From Nematostella vectensis (lineage: Eukaryota > Cnidaria > Anthozoa > Actiniaria > Edwardsiidae): 60,000 nucleotides of DNA. The stretch lies in the NCBI RefSeq assembly GCF_932526225.1, contig NC_064037.1, positions 15,750,601 to 15,810,600 of the forward strand, written 5' to 3'. Numbering within the stretch: the first letter of the stretch is position 1; every line of letters begins with the position of its first letter. The notes beneath the pieces were generated by a model that saw only the letters and a program-made list of their open reading frames with translations, did not search any database and was not told the origin of the DNA. Shown here one piece after another: positions 1 through 10,369 of this stretch. The position numbers were made by a program, and so were the translations under genes.

Positions 1-230
1 CAACCACTCGTGACAACCACATATGTGACAAACACATGTGACAACCACTCGTGACAACCACTGGTGACAACCACTGGTGACAACCACTCGTGACAACCAC
101 TCGTGACAACCACTCGTGACAACCACTCGTGACAACCACTCGTGACAAAACCACTGGTGACTACCACTGGTGACTACCACTCGTGACAACCACTCGTGAC
201 AACCACTCGTGACAAAACCTCTCGTTTGAC
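1..230. repeat. 13-bp minisatellite (left inverted end)
   Basis: About 17 tandem copies of a 13-bp unit, CGTGACAACCACT, with variants CTGGTGACAACCA and a few AAAACC insertions. It is the inverse complement of the array at 5858-5962, so the pair forms the outer inverted repeat of the composite element. The array is already in progress at base 1. Confidence 0.9.
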
Positions 231-265
231 AGCTACTATTTGAAGACCGTTCGTGACAATAATTT

Positions 266-1004
266 TCTTCCATTACACATAGGCTTTTTCTCAATCGCTT
301 ATTAGATACAAACGTACAATTTAACTCAATACTTTAGCAATATAAAAAATAGCGTAATTATTAATTTGCTTCATTGTTTAACAATTATAAGTTTGTTGTC
401 GGCATTTATCAGCAGCTTAGATTTTTTTAAGAAGGAAAGAAATGTCATACCATAAACATAAAAAGTATTTGTGTAATGAAATCCTTAGATCAAATTACGC
501 AACTTCGTGTTAGATTCTATATTCTGAGAAACATGAAAGTAAATATTCATTTTATACTATTTCATTCCGGTTACCTAAGTCACTTGGTAACGAGGTTTGA
601 GACCTCGAGGGGAAATAAAAAATACTTAAAAATAGTAATGTTTTTTTTTGTAAAAAAAAAAAAAAAAACTAAAACTCGCTGTTTAGTATCGCGGTGTTAT
701 TTACATACATTTAAGGCGCCTGTCAGGGAATGCGGCGCTTATTCATTCATACTAAGATGGGGAGGGGTGCTAGAAAATTTATTTCTAATGAGGCTGTCAA
801 TACATACTACAGTGTATTGCCCCAATTACGGAAAGTTTTTGCATTTAGCACCATAACTTTATAGGAATAAATAGAACACTTTTGATATTTTGCCAGTAAC
901 AAGATTAGACGTTAACCTAAAAAAATACTTATAATATATATACATATTTTTTTCAAGTTTAGGGCGCCGTGCTCGAAAAGCATGTGTCACTGATTTGCCC
1001 TAAT
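266..1004. other. AT-rich spacer of the composite element, no gene seen
   Basis: AT-rich sequence with a 12-base A run near 657. A 126-codon open frame from 476 is low-complexity and resembles no known protein; I do not regard it as a gene. No inverted partner for this segment was recognised in 5546-5810. Confidence 0.5.
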
Positions 1005-1545
1005 CCCGGTCTTGGTAGATCTTTCATCCACGTTAATTACATTGAGACGCTTTATTTTCCTGGAAGAAATTAATTAAAAATTGGCTTTTATTCGATAGCA
1101 ATTGATCCTAATCAAACCAAACTCATACAGATGAAGGGTCTTAGTAAGATCTTTCATCCACACTAATTAAATTGAGATCGCACAAATTTCCAGAAAGAAA
1201 TTAACAGAATACCACTAATTGATCCGAATAAAACCAAACTCATACAGATGAAGGGTCTTAGTAAGGTCTCTCATCCCTGTTAATTACATTGAGATCGCAC
1301 CATTTTCCAGGAAATAATAAACAGAATACCACTCGTAACAATTAGCTTTTATTCGATAGCAATTGATCCGAATCAAACCAAACTCATACAGATAAAGGGT
1401 CTTAGTAAGATCTTTCATCCACACTAATTACATTGAGATCGCACCAATTTCCAGGAAGAAATTAACAGAATACCACTCGTGACAATTGGCTTTAATTCGA
1501 TAGGAATTAATCCGAATCAAACCAAATTCATTTCAGATAAAGGAA
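1005..1545 (+). repeat. Subterminal repeat array, left copy
   Basis: About four imperfect units of 117-146 bp, recognised by the recurring block CATACAGATGAAGGGTCTTA (1121, 1239 and, with one change, 1386) followed by TTTCATCC, ATTGAGATCGCACC and TTTCCAGGAAGAAATTAACA. Each full unit also carries CACTCGTGACAATTGGC, which includes the core of the terminal 13-bp repeat, so the two arrays are probably related by origin. The inverse complement of the array is at 4618-5545. Confidence 0.8.
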
Positions 1546-1816
1546 CTTTATGGTCTTGCCCATTTACCGCCATGACAGGTTATTTACGGAGAGGGGAGGG
1601 ATGGCATGTGTCGGACAAGGTAACTGACCTCTTATAGTCTAGTTACGAATGTAGTACGAAAAATTGCTTTTAAGCACTGAAGAAAAGATATGAACAACGC
1701 TTCTAACAAGACCCTCTTCTAGACAAGGTTTTTTTTATTGATTTCTTATTCGGAACTTTCAACGGAAATCGGAACGCTAAACCTACGAAGGCTAAAACTA
1801 CGAACGCTTGCATGTG

Positions 1817-4413
1817 TTACCTCTGACAAGACGCGCTTTTAAAACAAGGGTTTTTTGTTACTAATCCGATAGCAGATAGATCTGCTTGCATATGCAACAG
1901 GACGCATTTCTCCGGATGGCTGCTTCTGCATGAGTACTGCCCCCAATCGAAAGCTGCGGAAACTACAGTCTCTTTCTCGGGGCTATACAGTGCAAGCACT
2001 CTCTCTGAAGCCATTTCTTCTTTCAAGTCATCGAAGGCATTATCTTGCGCCTTGCCCCAAACCCATGCGCTATTCTTCTTAAGCAGGTCGCGAAGTGGTT
2101 GCGTCCTCTCTGCCAGATTGGGACAGAACTTCATTAGTTGGTTCATCATCCCGAGAAATCGTCTCAGGCTAGGGATGTCCCTAGGTACATCCATGTCGAC
2201 GATAGCTTTCACCTTGGCGGGATTTTTCTTGATCCCCCTCGTTATCGATTACCTGTCCAAGGTACTCAATCTTCTTCTCTGAGAACTTACACTTGTCTGG
2301 GTTCAGTGTCATGCCGATTTCCGTGATGCGGTGAAGGACGGCAGCCAGCATCTTATCGTGCTCCGCTTGGTCTTTTCCAACGACCAGGATGTAGTCCATA
2401 TGACATAGTGTGCCTTCTAGTCCAGCCAGCTCCTGGTCCATTTTCTTCTGAAAGTATTCCGGTGCAGAGGAGATTCCGTATGGCAGACGGCGAAACATAT
2501 ACCGCCCAAAAGGAGTGATAAAGGTAGTAAGCTTAGCGCTTTCCTCGCTTAAGGGAACTTGGTGGAAGCCTGAGTTAGCGTCAAGTTTGGAGTAGATCGA
2601 TCCTTTGGCTATGTTTCCGAGAGTCTCTTCCACTTTAGGCATTTGGTATACTTCTCTTCAGACTTCTTTGTTGAGCTTTGTGAGGTCGACGCATATTCGC
2701 ACGGTTCCATTTGGCTTTGGTACCACTACTATCGGTGCGCACCAGTCCGTGGGCTCGTCTACTGGTTCTATCACGCCGTGCTCCACCATCCGGTTTATCT
2801 CTTGCTCCACTTTCTTTTGCAGTGGGAGCGGTACTCGTCGAGGGGTTGTCAAACAAAATGACTTAGCTCCTTCCTTAAGACGGATCGTGTACTCTCCGCT
2901 TAGTTTACCTAGACCATTGAAGAGGTGTGGATTCTTGCGAACTATGGTTTCGTTGTTGATGAATGGTTCTTCATTTTGCTGGTTGGCGCTGCAATCGATA
3001 GCCCTGACACTGTAGGTATTGGGGATTTCGTGTATTAACCCTAGCTTGCGGATAGCTGGGATCCCTACAAGCAGTTTTGTTGCACCTCTCACTACGTAGA
3101 CACATTCTTCGATGCATGCTTCCCCGAGCTGTAGGTTCATGATTGTTTGTCCAACAGTTTCTAGTGGTGTATCCCCTGCGCCTATCAGCTTTCTGTCTGA
3201 CGGCGAGAGTTTCCCATACACCTCTCTGTACACGGTTTCCGGCATCACAGAGACCTGGGCTCCGGTATCAATACACCACGTTAGCTCGCGTTTCTCTACT
3301 CTCAGCTTCACATGCCATCCAGGATCGCGAATATAATCGGTAGATATCTCAGGCATTAATGCTTCGGCCTCACTGACTTGATCTTCGGAAGACGTGATGT
3401 TGACGTTTTTATCTTGATCCGGTAATGTATTATCTGTTTGAGGGACTGCCAAAACCCGTCCCACGAATGTCGGGTTATGCTCTAAAACCTCACCCTCATG
3501 TGCATCTTCTACTTGACTTACTCTTGTATTCGGTTTGCTTCTACATACAGCAGCGAAGTGCCCAACTTTGGTGCATTTATCACAACGCACGTTAGCTGCT
3601 GGACAGTTGATTTTGCCTCGAGGATGGTCTCTGCCACAGTATCCGCATCTATCAAGTGGCTGTCTCCGTTGACTTTTTGTCTCGGACCGCTGTGCATACT
3701 GGGGTGCTGTTTTTCCAGGTGCTCTCAATCCTACTCTCTCGATTGTTGCTGTCTTTGATTCTTGTAGTTCCCGACTAGATGCTTCTTTCATCGAGAGGAT
3801 TGTTATTGTTTTATCGAGTGAAAGCCCTGCCCCTTCGTCGTACAACTTCAATTTAGACCTATCATCTACACAGGAAAAGGTAAGCATTTTCCCTTATAGC
3901 TTGCTCGAGGAATTCGGGTGGGAATTTACATTCTGCAGCCCTTTCTCTTACAGTGACTACCCAGGAGTCAAAACTCTGATTTGGTTCTCGTTGGAGCTGG
4001 CACCAGAACTTCTCGCGGAGCATTAACTGTGGGTCTCGTTTAGTAAAATATTGGTCAAACTTCTCTATCACCGTCTTGTAATTATCCGGGTTTTCGCCCG
4101 GTATAGGGTCTCCACCATCTGGGTTTGGTTGATCAGGGCGAAATACAAAGTTACTATATATTTCTAGGCATTTGTCTCCAATATGATTGAGCAGTAAACC
4201 CACCTTGACTTCGTCAGGCTTCGTGGAGGTGGCAGTGGCCGTCAAATAAATTTCGAATTTTTGCTTCCACTTTTTCCAAGCAAACGCTGGGTTTCCGCTT
4301 GAAATTTCCAATACTTCGGGTGGTTTCACGAATGGCGTGCTGCTTGCCATCTTCTGGCACCATGTAGTAAGACGTTTATTGTGTCTAAGATACTCTAAGG
4401 TGCTACCATACAA
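1817..4413 (-). pseudogene. Decayed Ty3/Gypsy gag-protease-RT fragment
   Basis: Reading from high to low coordinates: a Gag-like segment (4413-3862); a segment (3887-2658) with a CCHC zinc knuckle (CDKCTKVGHFAAVC), an aspartic protease motif (CIDTGAQVSVMP) and the start of reverse transcriptase (VRICVDLTKLN); RT continuing at 2642-2181 (FGRYMFRRLPYGISSAPEYF) and the RT end/RNase H start at 2212-1817 (RRFLGMMNQLMKF). The pieces lie in different frames, so there are several frameshifts. The normal catalytic YVDD region reads MDYILVVG. RNase H stops near 1800 and no integrase follows. No flanking LTRs were found. The Gag resembles that of the intact element at 21838 (shared pattern FEIYL then VxLLLN then NFVF), so both belong to related lineages. 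It cannot encode a working polyprotein. Confidence 0.85.
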
Positions 4414-4617
4414 ACGTAGTCCGATCGCTCTAGGAGGCCGCCATCTTACTTCGACCCAGTCCCTCTAGTCCCTCTGCTACTACAGGTAGCCCAATACTAC
4501 ACCTATAACTAAGCGAAATATACTGGTTCCGCCGGTTCCTCTTTTTAGTAATGCCGACATTCACGTGCTCTGCTGCTAAACGGAGCTGTGCACATGAGAC
4601 TCCATCTGCTACAAAAG
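4414..4617. other. Sequence between gag remnant and right subterminal array
   Basis: About 200 bp with short CCCTCTAGTCCCTCT repeats. By position it could be 5' leader or LTR of the decayed retroelement, but no matching copy was found at the other end (1561-1816), so an LTR call is not supported. Confidence 0.4.
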
Positions 4618-5545
4618 GTCAAATTAATTACTCAATGTAATTAATGTCGATGAAAGATCTCACTAAGACCCTTTATCTGTATGAGTTTGGTTTGATTCGG
4701 ATCAATTGCTATCGAATTAAAGCCAATTGTCACGAGTGGTATTCTGTTTATTATTTCCTGGAAAATGGTGCGATCTCAATGTAATTAACAGGGATGAGAG
4801 ACCTTACTCAGACCCTTCATCTGTATGAGTTTGGTTTGATTCGGATCAATTGCTATCAAATTTAGCGCCAATTGTCACGATTGGTATTCTGTTAATTATT
4901 TCCTGGAAAATGGTGCGATCTCAATGTAATTGTTGTGGATGAAAGATCTTACTAAGACCCTTCATCTGTATGAGTTTGGTTTGATTCGGATCAATTGCTA
5001 TTGAATAAAAGCCAATTGTCACGATTGGTATTTTGTTAATTATTTCCTGGAAAATGGTGCGATCTCAATGTAATTAACACGGATGAGAGACCTTACTAAG
5101 ACCCTTCATCTGTATGAGTTTGGTTTGATTCGGATCAATTGCTATCAAATGTAGCGCCAATTGTCACGAGTGGTATTCTGTTAATTATTTCCTGGAAAAT
5201 GGTGCGATCTCAATGTAATTAATGTGAATGAAAGATCTTACTAAGACCCTTCATCTGCATGAGTTTGGTTTGATTCGAATCAATTGCTATTGAATTAAAG
5301 CCAATTGTCACGAGTGATATTCTGTTTATTTCTTCCTGGAAATTCGGTCCTATCTCCATCTAATTAACGTGGATGAAAGATCTTACTAAGAACCTCCATC
5401 TATATGAGTTTGGTTTGATTCGAATCAATTGCTTTTGAATAAAAGCCAATTGCTATGAGTGGTATTCTGTTAATTTCTTTTCTGGAAACTGTTGCTATCT
5501 CAATGTAGTAAACGTGAAGGAAAGATCTTACCAAGACCCGAACAA
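4618..5545 (-). repeat. Subterminal repeat array, right (inverted) copy
   Basis: Six units of about 145 bp, marked by recurring ATGAGTTTGGTTTGATTCG at roughly 4681, 4826, 4973, 5115, 5260 and 5405. Each contains CAATTGTCACGAGTGGTATT, the inverse complement of the left array signature. The right array has more units than the left one, so unequal exchange has acted on the ends independently. Confidence 0.85.
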
Positions 5546-5619
5546 TATCTCTATTACACTTCGAATTTTTGATCAAGCGTTGAGTTAAATTGCACGTATT
5601 TTTCTTTCTTTTTAATGGC

Positions 5620-5805
5620 CTCTTATAGCCAAATTTATTGTTGCGCGACCTCCCAGAATCCATAATTAGCGCGTTAGTCAACCAAACCAAACCGTCAAAA
5701 CCAGACAAACCGCCCCCAAAGCTTTTGTCTGACTACGCGCTATTCCCAAACGAGATAAGAATTTTGGATTCGCCGTGGTCGCGCAACAACAAATTTGGCT
5801 ATAAC
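5620..5805. repeat. Inverted repeat pair around a 120-bp loop
   Basis: AGCCAAATTTATTGTTGCGCG (read to GCGACC) near 5628-5650 is the inverse complement of GGTCGCGCAACAACAAATTT near 5776-5795. The arms are about 26 bp with one indel. The pair lies inside the right flank of the composite element and could be a small nested inverted-repeat element. Confidence 0.7.
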
Positions 5806-5857
5806 TTATTAACGTTAATTATTGTTACGAAAAGTTTTCAAGACGCTTGTGTTCTTC

Positions 5858-5962
5858 ACGAGTGGTTGTCACCAGTGGTTTTGTCACGAGTGGTTGTCAC
5901 GAGTGGTTGTCACCAGTGGTTTTGTCACCAGTGGTTGTCACGAGTGGTTGTCACCAGTGGTA
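5858..5962. repeat. 13-bp minisatellite (right inverted end)
   Basis: About eight copies of AGTGGTTGTCACG with variants AGTGGTTTTGTCACC, the inverse complement of the array at 1-230. It marks the right end of the composite element. The next gene starts only about 70 bp beyond it. Confidence 0.9.
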
Positions 5963-6032
5963 AAAAACGTTTTGATCCCTGCTCATAAGAACAGCTAATG
6001 ATATTATCCGCTTTCAGGAATCTTAACAAACA

Positions 6033-8384
6033 ATGCACCACGGATATCTCGCCATCAGCTGGATTTTAGCATCCACTGTCCAGTTCACCACAGGCTCAGG
6101 CGATGGCCTTCTGGTGAGCGACTGCGGAAACAAGCGAAGCGGTGTGACACACAGGGTACCCAACCACACTTTAGCGGCGCCTGTCTTGTTTGTGAAGACA
6201 GTAGACTCCGAGATGGAGTGCCTCATAGCGTGTGTGCGAACGAGCGGCTGCCTGTCCTTTGACGTGGAGGTCTGCACAGGCGGTCAGCGGTGTTATTTGT
6301 ATAACACTGATAAGTATCGTGAACCCGACAAGTTGGCGCGGAGAGCTGGGACCGACCATTTTTTCTTTGAGGTATGGGAGCATCCGTGTTGACGATCAAC
6401 TATTCGATGAATCAGCAGCAAAGCGTTTGTACTTTCCATACCATTCCCAAAAAGTGGTTGTATTATATACAACCTATAAACTGATCGAAAATCGCGAGAG
6501 CCCTTTGTCGATAAATACAGACAAATAAAGGGGGGGGGGGGGGGGGGTGGGGATGGGCTATTCGACGCTTGTTCTCGGCTACATATAACAGGCTTCACCA
6601 GAAACTGTTTTTAACATTAAAGCTCCTTAAAGTGGCAATCCCAACAGTTTACTTTCGTCGGGCCGAAGGAAACCTCAACTGATAAAAGACAAAAGAATCT
6701 ATTAGAATCTGCTTTACATATTTAACAGGCCATCCGCTTTGAATTATCAGTCACATGCTCGAAGAAGCTTTCAAAAGGCACATTACTTTTATAATTTTGA
6801 AATATTTTCGCGCTTTCCGTTGAAAGTCATCGAAATTGTTACGTGATTGACCGGAAGTAAGCTGATGACGTTGCCACTTTAAGTGAGTGCTTTAGACTTG
6901 AAAGTCGTCATCTTTTCCAGAACTCGTGCACTTCAAACTCGTGTTGCCATGGCTACACCTGCATCCCAAGATATCACAATCAATCGTTCAGTTGCGAGTC
7001 AGCGCCGAACAGCACAAAACGTACGTGTCTCCTTAGATAAGCTATGAGACCTGAAAAAACCCTAAAGGTTACTTCACACACGCGCTACTTCGAGTAAGCT
7101 GCTTCCACCTATTTCAAATTAGGTTGCACACAGAGAATCCATGTCGTAATGCAAGGGTATCTTCGTGAGTATCAAATAAATAAACAAATGAGCGTAAATA
7201 AAATCAAATACAGGTTATGAAAATTATAGACCCTATCGGCTAAGGGTGTTTACGTCTTGTTACCACCCAATTCACTTTCAATTAACTTTTGTTTGTTTTC
7301 ACTACATTCGTGCAATCGGTCGAGTGAGGAAAATTTTACAATTGTAACCACCCAAAGGAATCATCACATGATCTGAATTGGGTGGCAACAAGATGTAAAC
7401 ACCGTTAGCCGATAGGGTCTATTGATAGTTATTTACTGTGCCTGTAAATATAATCACGACTTTCAAAGACCTGGTTTCATCCATTAAGACGACGTACCCA
7501 TAAGCACTATAAGCCATTGCGGGCTGCGACATACGGATTCTCGAATGCAACCTTACATGAAATATTTGTGTATTCATACCAATACACCTAGGGTAAAGGT
7601 GGTACACTGAGAGGTAGTGTATAAATAAATTTGGGATGCTTATCACTCTCTTTGCAGCTGTGGATTACGAGAGTGCGTTACAAATTGGCCGAGCCAAAGA
7701 CATTCGAATTGGCGTAGCCACAGAACACACCTAAGATCGGAATTGGTGGGGGGGGGGGGGAGGTTCTGGAGGGGGGGCTGGTTGTGGATGGGTCGTGGGT
7801 ACTGTAGCGAAGATCAATTTTCAAATACATAATGTGTATTCTTCCGACCATTTTAACTCTTGAGGGGTGGGTCCCTTTTATTTTTCAAAAATCATGCATG
7901 TCCTTTGGGTGTCAGAAAAATTCCCTACTACTACTGGTACAAAGAAAAGAGCCCCATTACATGATATGAAAAACATCTTACACATATATGAAAACATATG
8001 CTCAACTGAGAAGCTTTTCTCAAAAATTAAATAGTAGACCAATAAGGAGGAATAGGTTCCCAGGGACACAGGCTTCCCAAAGAAATGATTGTGTTGATTG
8101 AATGTCACATGAATGTTGTTTTCCGACTCCAGATTTTGGTCTTCGTGTTTTTATGATATCGGACTCCAAAAAGTACTGGTCCGTCGACACCAGTAAAAAT
8201 CTGGATGGTGCTGAAGTCAAGCTCTCGGAGGCCAATGGCTCGCAGTTCGTTATCCACGTGCAAGAAGGACATGACGGCGTTGGTCAGGTCTCATTTGAAA
8301 TGATGGAGAACCCGGGGTATTACGTCACACACAACGATGACACTAGTACACCACTCCTTTTAAAGCATTGCCAATCATTCGAAG
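6033..8384 (+). CDS. Secreted PAN/EGF/AbfB-like domain protein (5' exons)
   Basis: Three exons join in phase. Exon 1 is 6033-6371: Met, a hydrophobic signal peptide (about residues 5-20), then a PAN/apple-like module with Cys 63, 67, 73, 81 and 87 ending at FFFE before donor gtatgg. Exon 2 is 6921-7020 (acceptor tcttttccag, donor gtacgt): a short EGF-like module, SCTSNSCCHGYTCIP, with five Cys. Exon 3 is 8133-8384 (donor gtaaac): a domain with GQVSFEMMENPGYYVTH, resembling the AbfB/beta-trefoil pattern VSFES-x-PGYYLRH. Split codons at exon 2/3 fit (C|AT), which supports the chain. Continuous reading of exon 1 past its donor would end at 6392. Extracellular location is inferred from the signal peptide and the disulfide-type modules; function is unknown. 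The start ATG lies just after a possible acceptor (ctttcag, 6017), so a 5' UTR intron is possible. Confidence 0.6.
6372..6920 (+). other. Intron 1 of the PAN/EGF gene
   Basis: Bounded by donor gtatgg and acceptor cttttccag. It contains an 18-base G run (6530-6547) and a complete MITE-like element (6626-6883) that ends 37 bp before exon 2. Confidence 0.55.
6626..6883. mobile_element. MITE-like element, family A copy 1
   Basis: Terminal inverted repeats CTTAAAGTGGCAATC at the left and GTTGCCACTTTAAG at the right. The interior (AAAAGACAAAAGAATCTATT, then AACAGGCCATCCGCT, then AATTATCAGTCACAT, then CGCGCTTTCCGTT) is shared with copies at 11786, 44773 and, inverted, 46587. There is no coding capacity. 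Confidence 0.85.
7227..7421. mobile_element. MITE-like element with 45-bp inverted ends
   Basis: The left end TAGACCCTATCGGCTAAGGG continues into GTTTACGTCTTGTTACCACC; the right end is its inverse complement with a few changes (GGTGGCAACAAGATGTAAAC then GTTAGCCGATAGGGTCTA). The whole is about 195 bp and non-coding. It lies in intron 2 of the PAN/EGF gene. Confidence 0.85.
7422..8132 (+). other. Remainder of intron 2 of the PAN/EGF gene
   Basis: Nothing coding was recognised except a short open stretch after TTTGCAG (7657) whose phase does not fit the flanking exons. There is a G-rich tract at 7748-7786. Confidence 0.4.
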
Positions 8385-8621
8385 GTAAACCTTGCGGTGG
8401 TTGCTAGTGAAAATGAAAGTAATGTTGGTGCATGATTATGACGTATTTAAATACAAGCTTCAAAAGTCATTGCGTGATCATGCTAACAAGGGGGTGCATT
8501 TCATAATTAAAATAAATTGTTACCATACAAACGCCTTAATGTGCAACGATGACAATAGCGATGATGATGATGACGATGTTAGTGATGATACGCACACGAG
8601 AATAATATTTGCTTTTTATAG

Positions 8622-8886
8622 GCCGAAAAGAGATATTCCACATGAAGCATTCAAGATCGAACAACACCGTGTTATTTACTCTTCAAAACCCTGAGCAAAA
8701 CACTATACTACAAGAATTTTACAATGTTTACCTGGCATTCGAGGAAACCAATGGTTCCCTTTTTGGTTGGGAATGACTTACGATGCAACCCATGGTATAG
8801 TTCCTAATCAAGAGACTATTAAAACTACTTTGCTTTTAAGGAAACCAATCACTCCAGAGTGGGAAAGATTCAAAGATACAGTGTAA
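8622..8886 (+). pseudogene. Possible further exon of the PAN/EGF gene, frames broken
   Basis: An acceptor (gctttttatag) precedes sequence that is protein-like in more than one frame. In phase with exon 3 it reads GRKEIFHMKHSRSNN and on to a TGA at about 8775. A different frame from about 8730 reads FWLGMTYDATHGIVPNQ to a stop or donor (gtgtaagt) at 8882. Frame changes suggest a frameshift, a missed small intron, or a decayed domain. Weak evidence. Confidence 0.3.
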
Positions 8887-9029
8887 GTATTTGCGTAAAA
8901 CTACAAATAAGGCGAGCAGGGGATGAATAAAGACAAAAACATCGACAAATAAATAAATAATATGAAATCAAAATGCGATTTAATTATATACAACTAAATC
9001 ATCATAAAGTAATCTTTTTCAAAGTTTAT

Positions 9030-9573
9030 TCAGACTCTCTTGCTTGATATGCTTGGCTGAATGTTCAGCACTTTCTCAACAACATCAACAGATTGAGTTG
9101 GATCTTCTCGATCAACTACAAGTTTTAAGAATCGATCCTCGCGTCCTTGTGAAGGAATCGACTTGCACTAGCAAAACCATGTGACATTTTACGAAACAAC
9201 GTGACAATTTCGCGCTTGTGCTTCGAGTATTGGCGGGAAAAAAGTAAAATTAACATGGCGACTTAGCCCTTTTCGCCCGACAGAAATCAACAAATGTTTC
9301 CCTTACTATATACCTTTACGTGTTGACAAGGCGCGCGTTTGTTACGCATAGAGTAACAGCTGGTGTAACTGCCTATGCTTATAAGGAGAACCACAATTGA
9401 TCATGCGGGATGCAAAGGTCGTTACTTATACTTTATTTTGGAAAGTATTGGAAAACCTCTAAATGTCCTTTTGACCTGGTCTCATCGATTGGGTCTTACC
9501 ATCAATTCCTTCTCGGCGCCTAATGAGCCGCAAAACGTCCTCTCTCTCATACTTAAGTAGGTCCAAAACGTCG
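9030..9573 (-). CDS. 3' exons of an unrecognised minus-strand gene
   Basis: Two exons fit together. 9573-9500 (acceptor gtgttag, donor gtaaga) reads DVLDLLKYEREDVLRLIRR and on, charged and helical. 9145-9030 (acceptor ttcacaag) continues through the split Gly codon with REDRFLKLVVDREDPT and ends at a TGA (9030-9032). AATAAA on this strand overlaps the stop region (about 9025-9030), as expected for a 3' end. Upstream sequence near 9605-9690 on the same strand is also protein-like (RARSSAIDRLFGAKAAKEM) but I could not place its splice sites. It could be the end of a separate gene or an extension of the FKBP6-like gene; the visible phases do not join directly (the FKBP6 donor candidate is phase 0, this exon needs phase 2). 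The fold is not recognised. Confidence 0.45.
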
Positions 9574-9739
9574 CTAACACATTAGTATTTCAACATCTCA
9601 TTTCTTTGGCTGCTTTGGCTCCAAAAAGTCGATCGATTGCTGAAGAACGTGCCCTTTCTTCGACCCATGATAGATCCCTCAACTATTTTGTTACCGTTAG
9701 CTGTTTTTTGCCCTAAAATGAGTGAAACCGTGTTAGCAA

Positions 9740-10105
9740 GTGCTTTTATGATGATGGGGTGATGATTATGATGATGATGATGGTGGTGGTTGTGGTGAAG
9801 ATGGTGATGATGATGATGGTGATGGTGTAATGGTGGTGGTTGTGTTGATGATGATGATGGTGATGGTGTAATGGTGGTGGTTGTGTTGATGATGGTGATG
9901 GTATGGTGATGTAATGGTGGTGATGATGATGATGGTGGTGATGGTGATGATGATGGTGATTGTGATGGTAGTGATGGTAATTGATGGTGATGATGATGAT
10001 GGTGGTGATGGTGATGATGATGGTGATGGTGTAATGGTGGTGGTGATGGTGGTGATGATGGTGGTGATGATGGTGGTGATGGTGATGGCGGGGTTCTTAA
10101 TTACA
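9740..10105. repeat. GAT/GGT microsatellite
   Basis: About 365 bp of imperfect (GATGGT)n/(GATGAT)n with GTAATGGTGGTGG blocks. The open frame through it (Met-Val-rich) is an artefact of the triplet period. Confidence 0.95.
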
Positions 10106-10369
10106 AGGAATAATGTCGATGACGATATTTAAAGTCACTACATGATTGTATCAAGAATAATGGCAGAGAGTTGGTGGTGATGGTGGTGATGATGATTCAA
10201 ATGTCCAAATGGTGATATCAGCATTGATTGTTATCGTTATGGTGACCGTTATTATTCGGTGTATATGAAAAAAAGGACTAACTAAGAACCTAAACAGCCT
10301 GAGTTGTCAAAAAGTACCCCGATTAATGAGAACCTATCAAGCCTGATCTTGAAAATTCTTGGGTTGTAT

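Larger units (their letters stand above)
1..5965. mobile_element. Foldback-like composite element with repeat-built inverted ends
   Basis: The two ends are inverted copies of one another at several scales. Positions 1-230 are a tandem 13-bp repeat (CGTGACAACCACT type); 5858-5962 is the same repeat on the other strand (AGTGGTTGTCACG). Inside these, 231-265 pairs with 5811-5850 (shared TTCGTGACAATAATT-like core). Further in, a roughly 145-bp repeat is arrayed at 1005-1545 and inverted at 4618-5545. The loop (1561-4617) holds a decayed Ty3/Gypsy gag-pro-RT fragment. Long inverted ends made of tandem subrepeats are typical of foldback elements (Drosophila FB and Galileo, sea urchin TU). No transposase was seen, so it is probably non-autonomous. 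The left end may extend before the window. Confidence 0.6.

Noticed and set aside
1-230. Telomeric repeat
   Set aside because: The 13-bp unit (CGTGACAACCACT) is not a telomere motif, is imperfect, and has an inverted partner at 5858-5962.
476-856. 126-codon frame in the foldback element
   Set aside because: Low-complexity, Lys/Phe-rich, crosses an A run, and resembles no protein; expected by chance in AT-rich DNA.
7657-7735. Extra exon of the PAN/EGF gene (after TTTGCAG)
   Set aside because: Its open frame is in the wrong phase for exons 2 and 3, and exons 2 and 3 already join cleanly.
9914-10132. Met/Val-rich small protein
   Set aside because: It is the translation of a GAT/GGT microsatellite.
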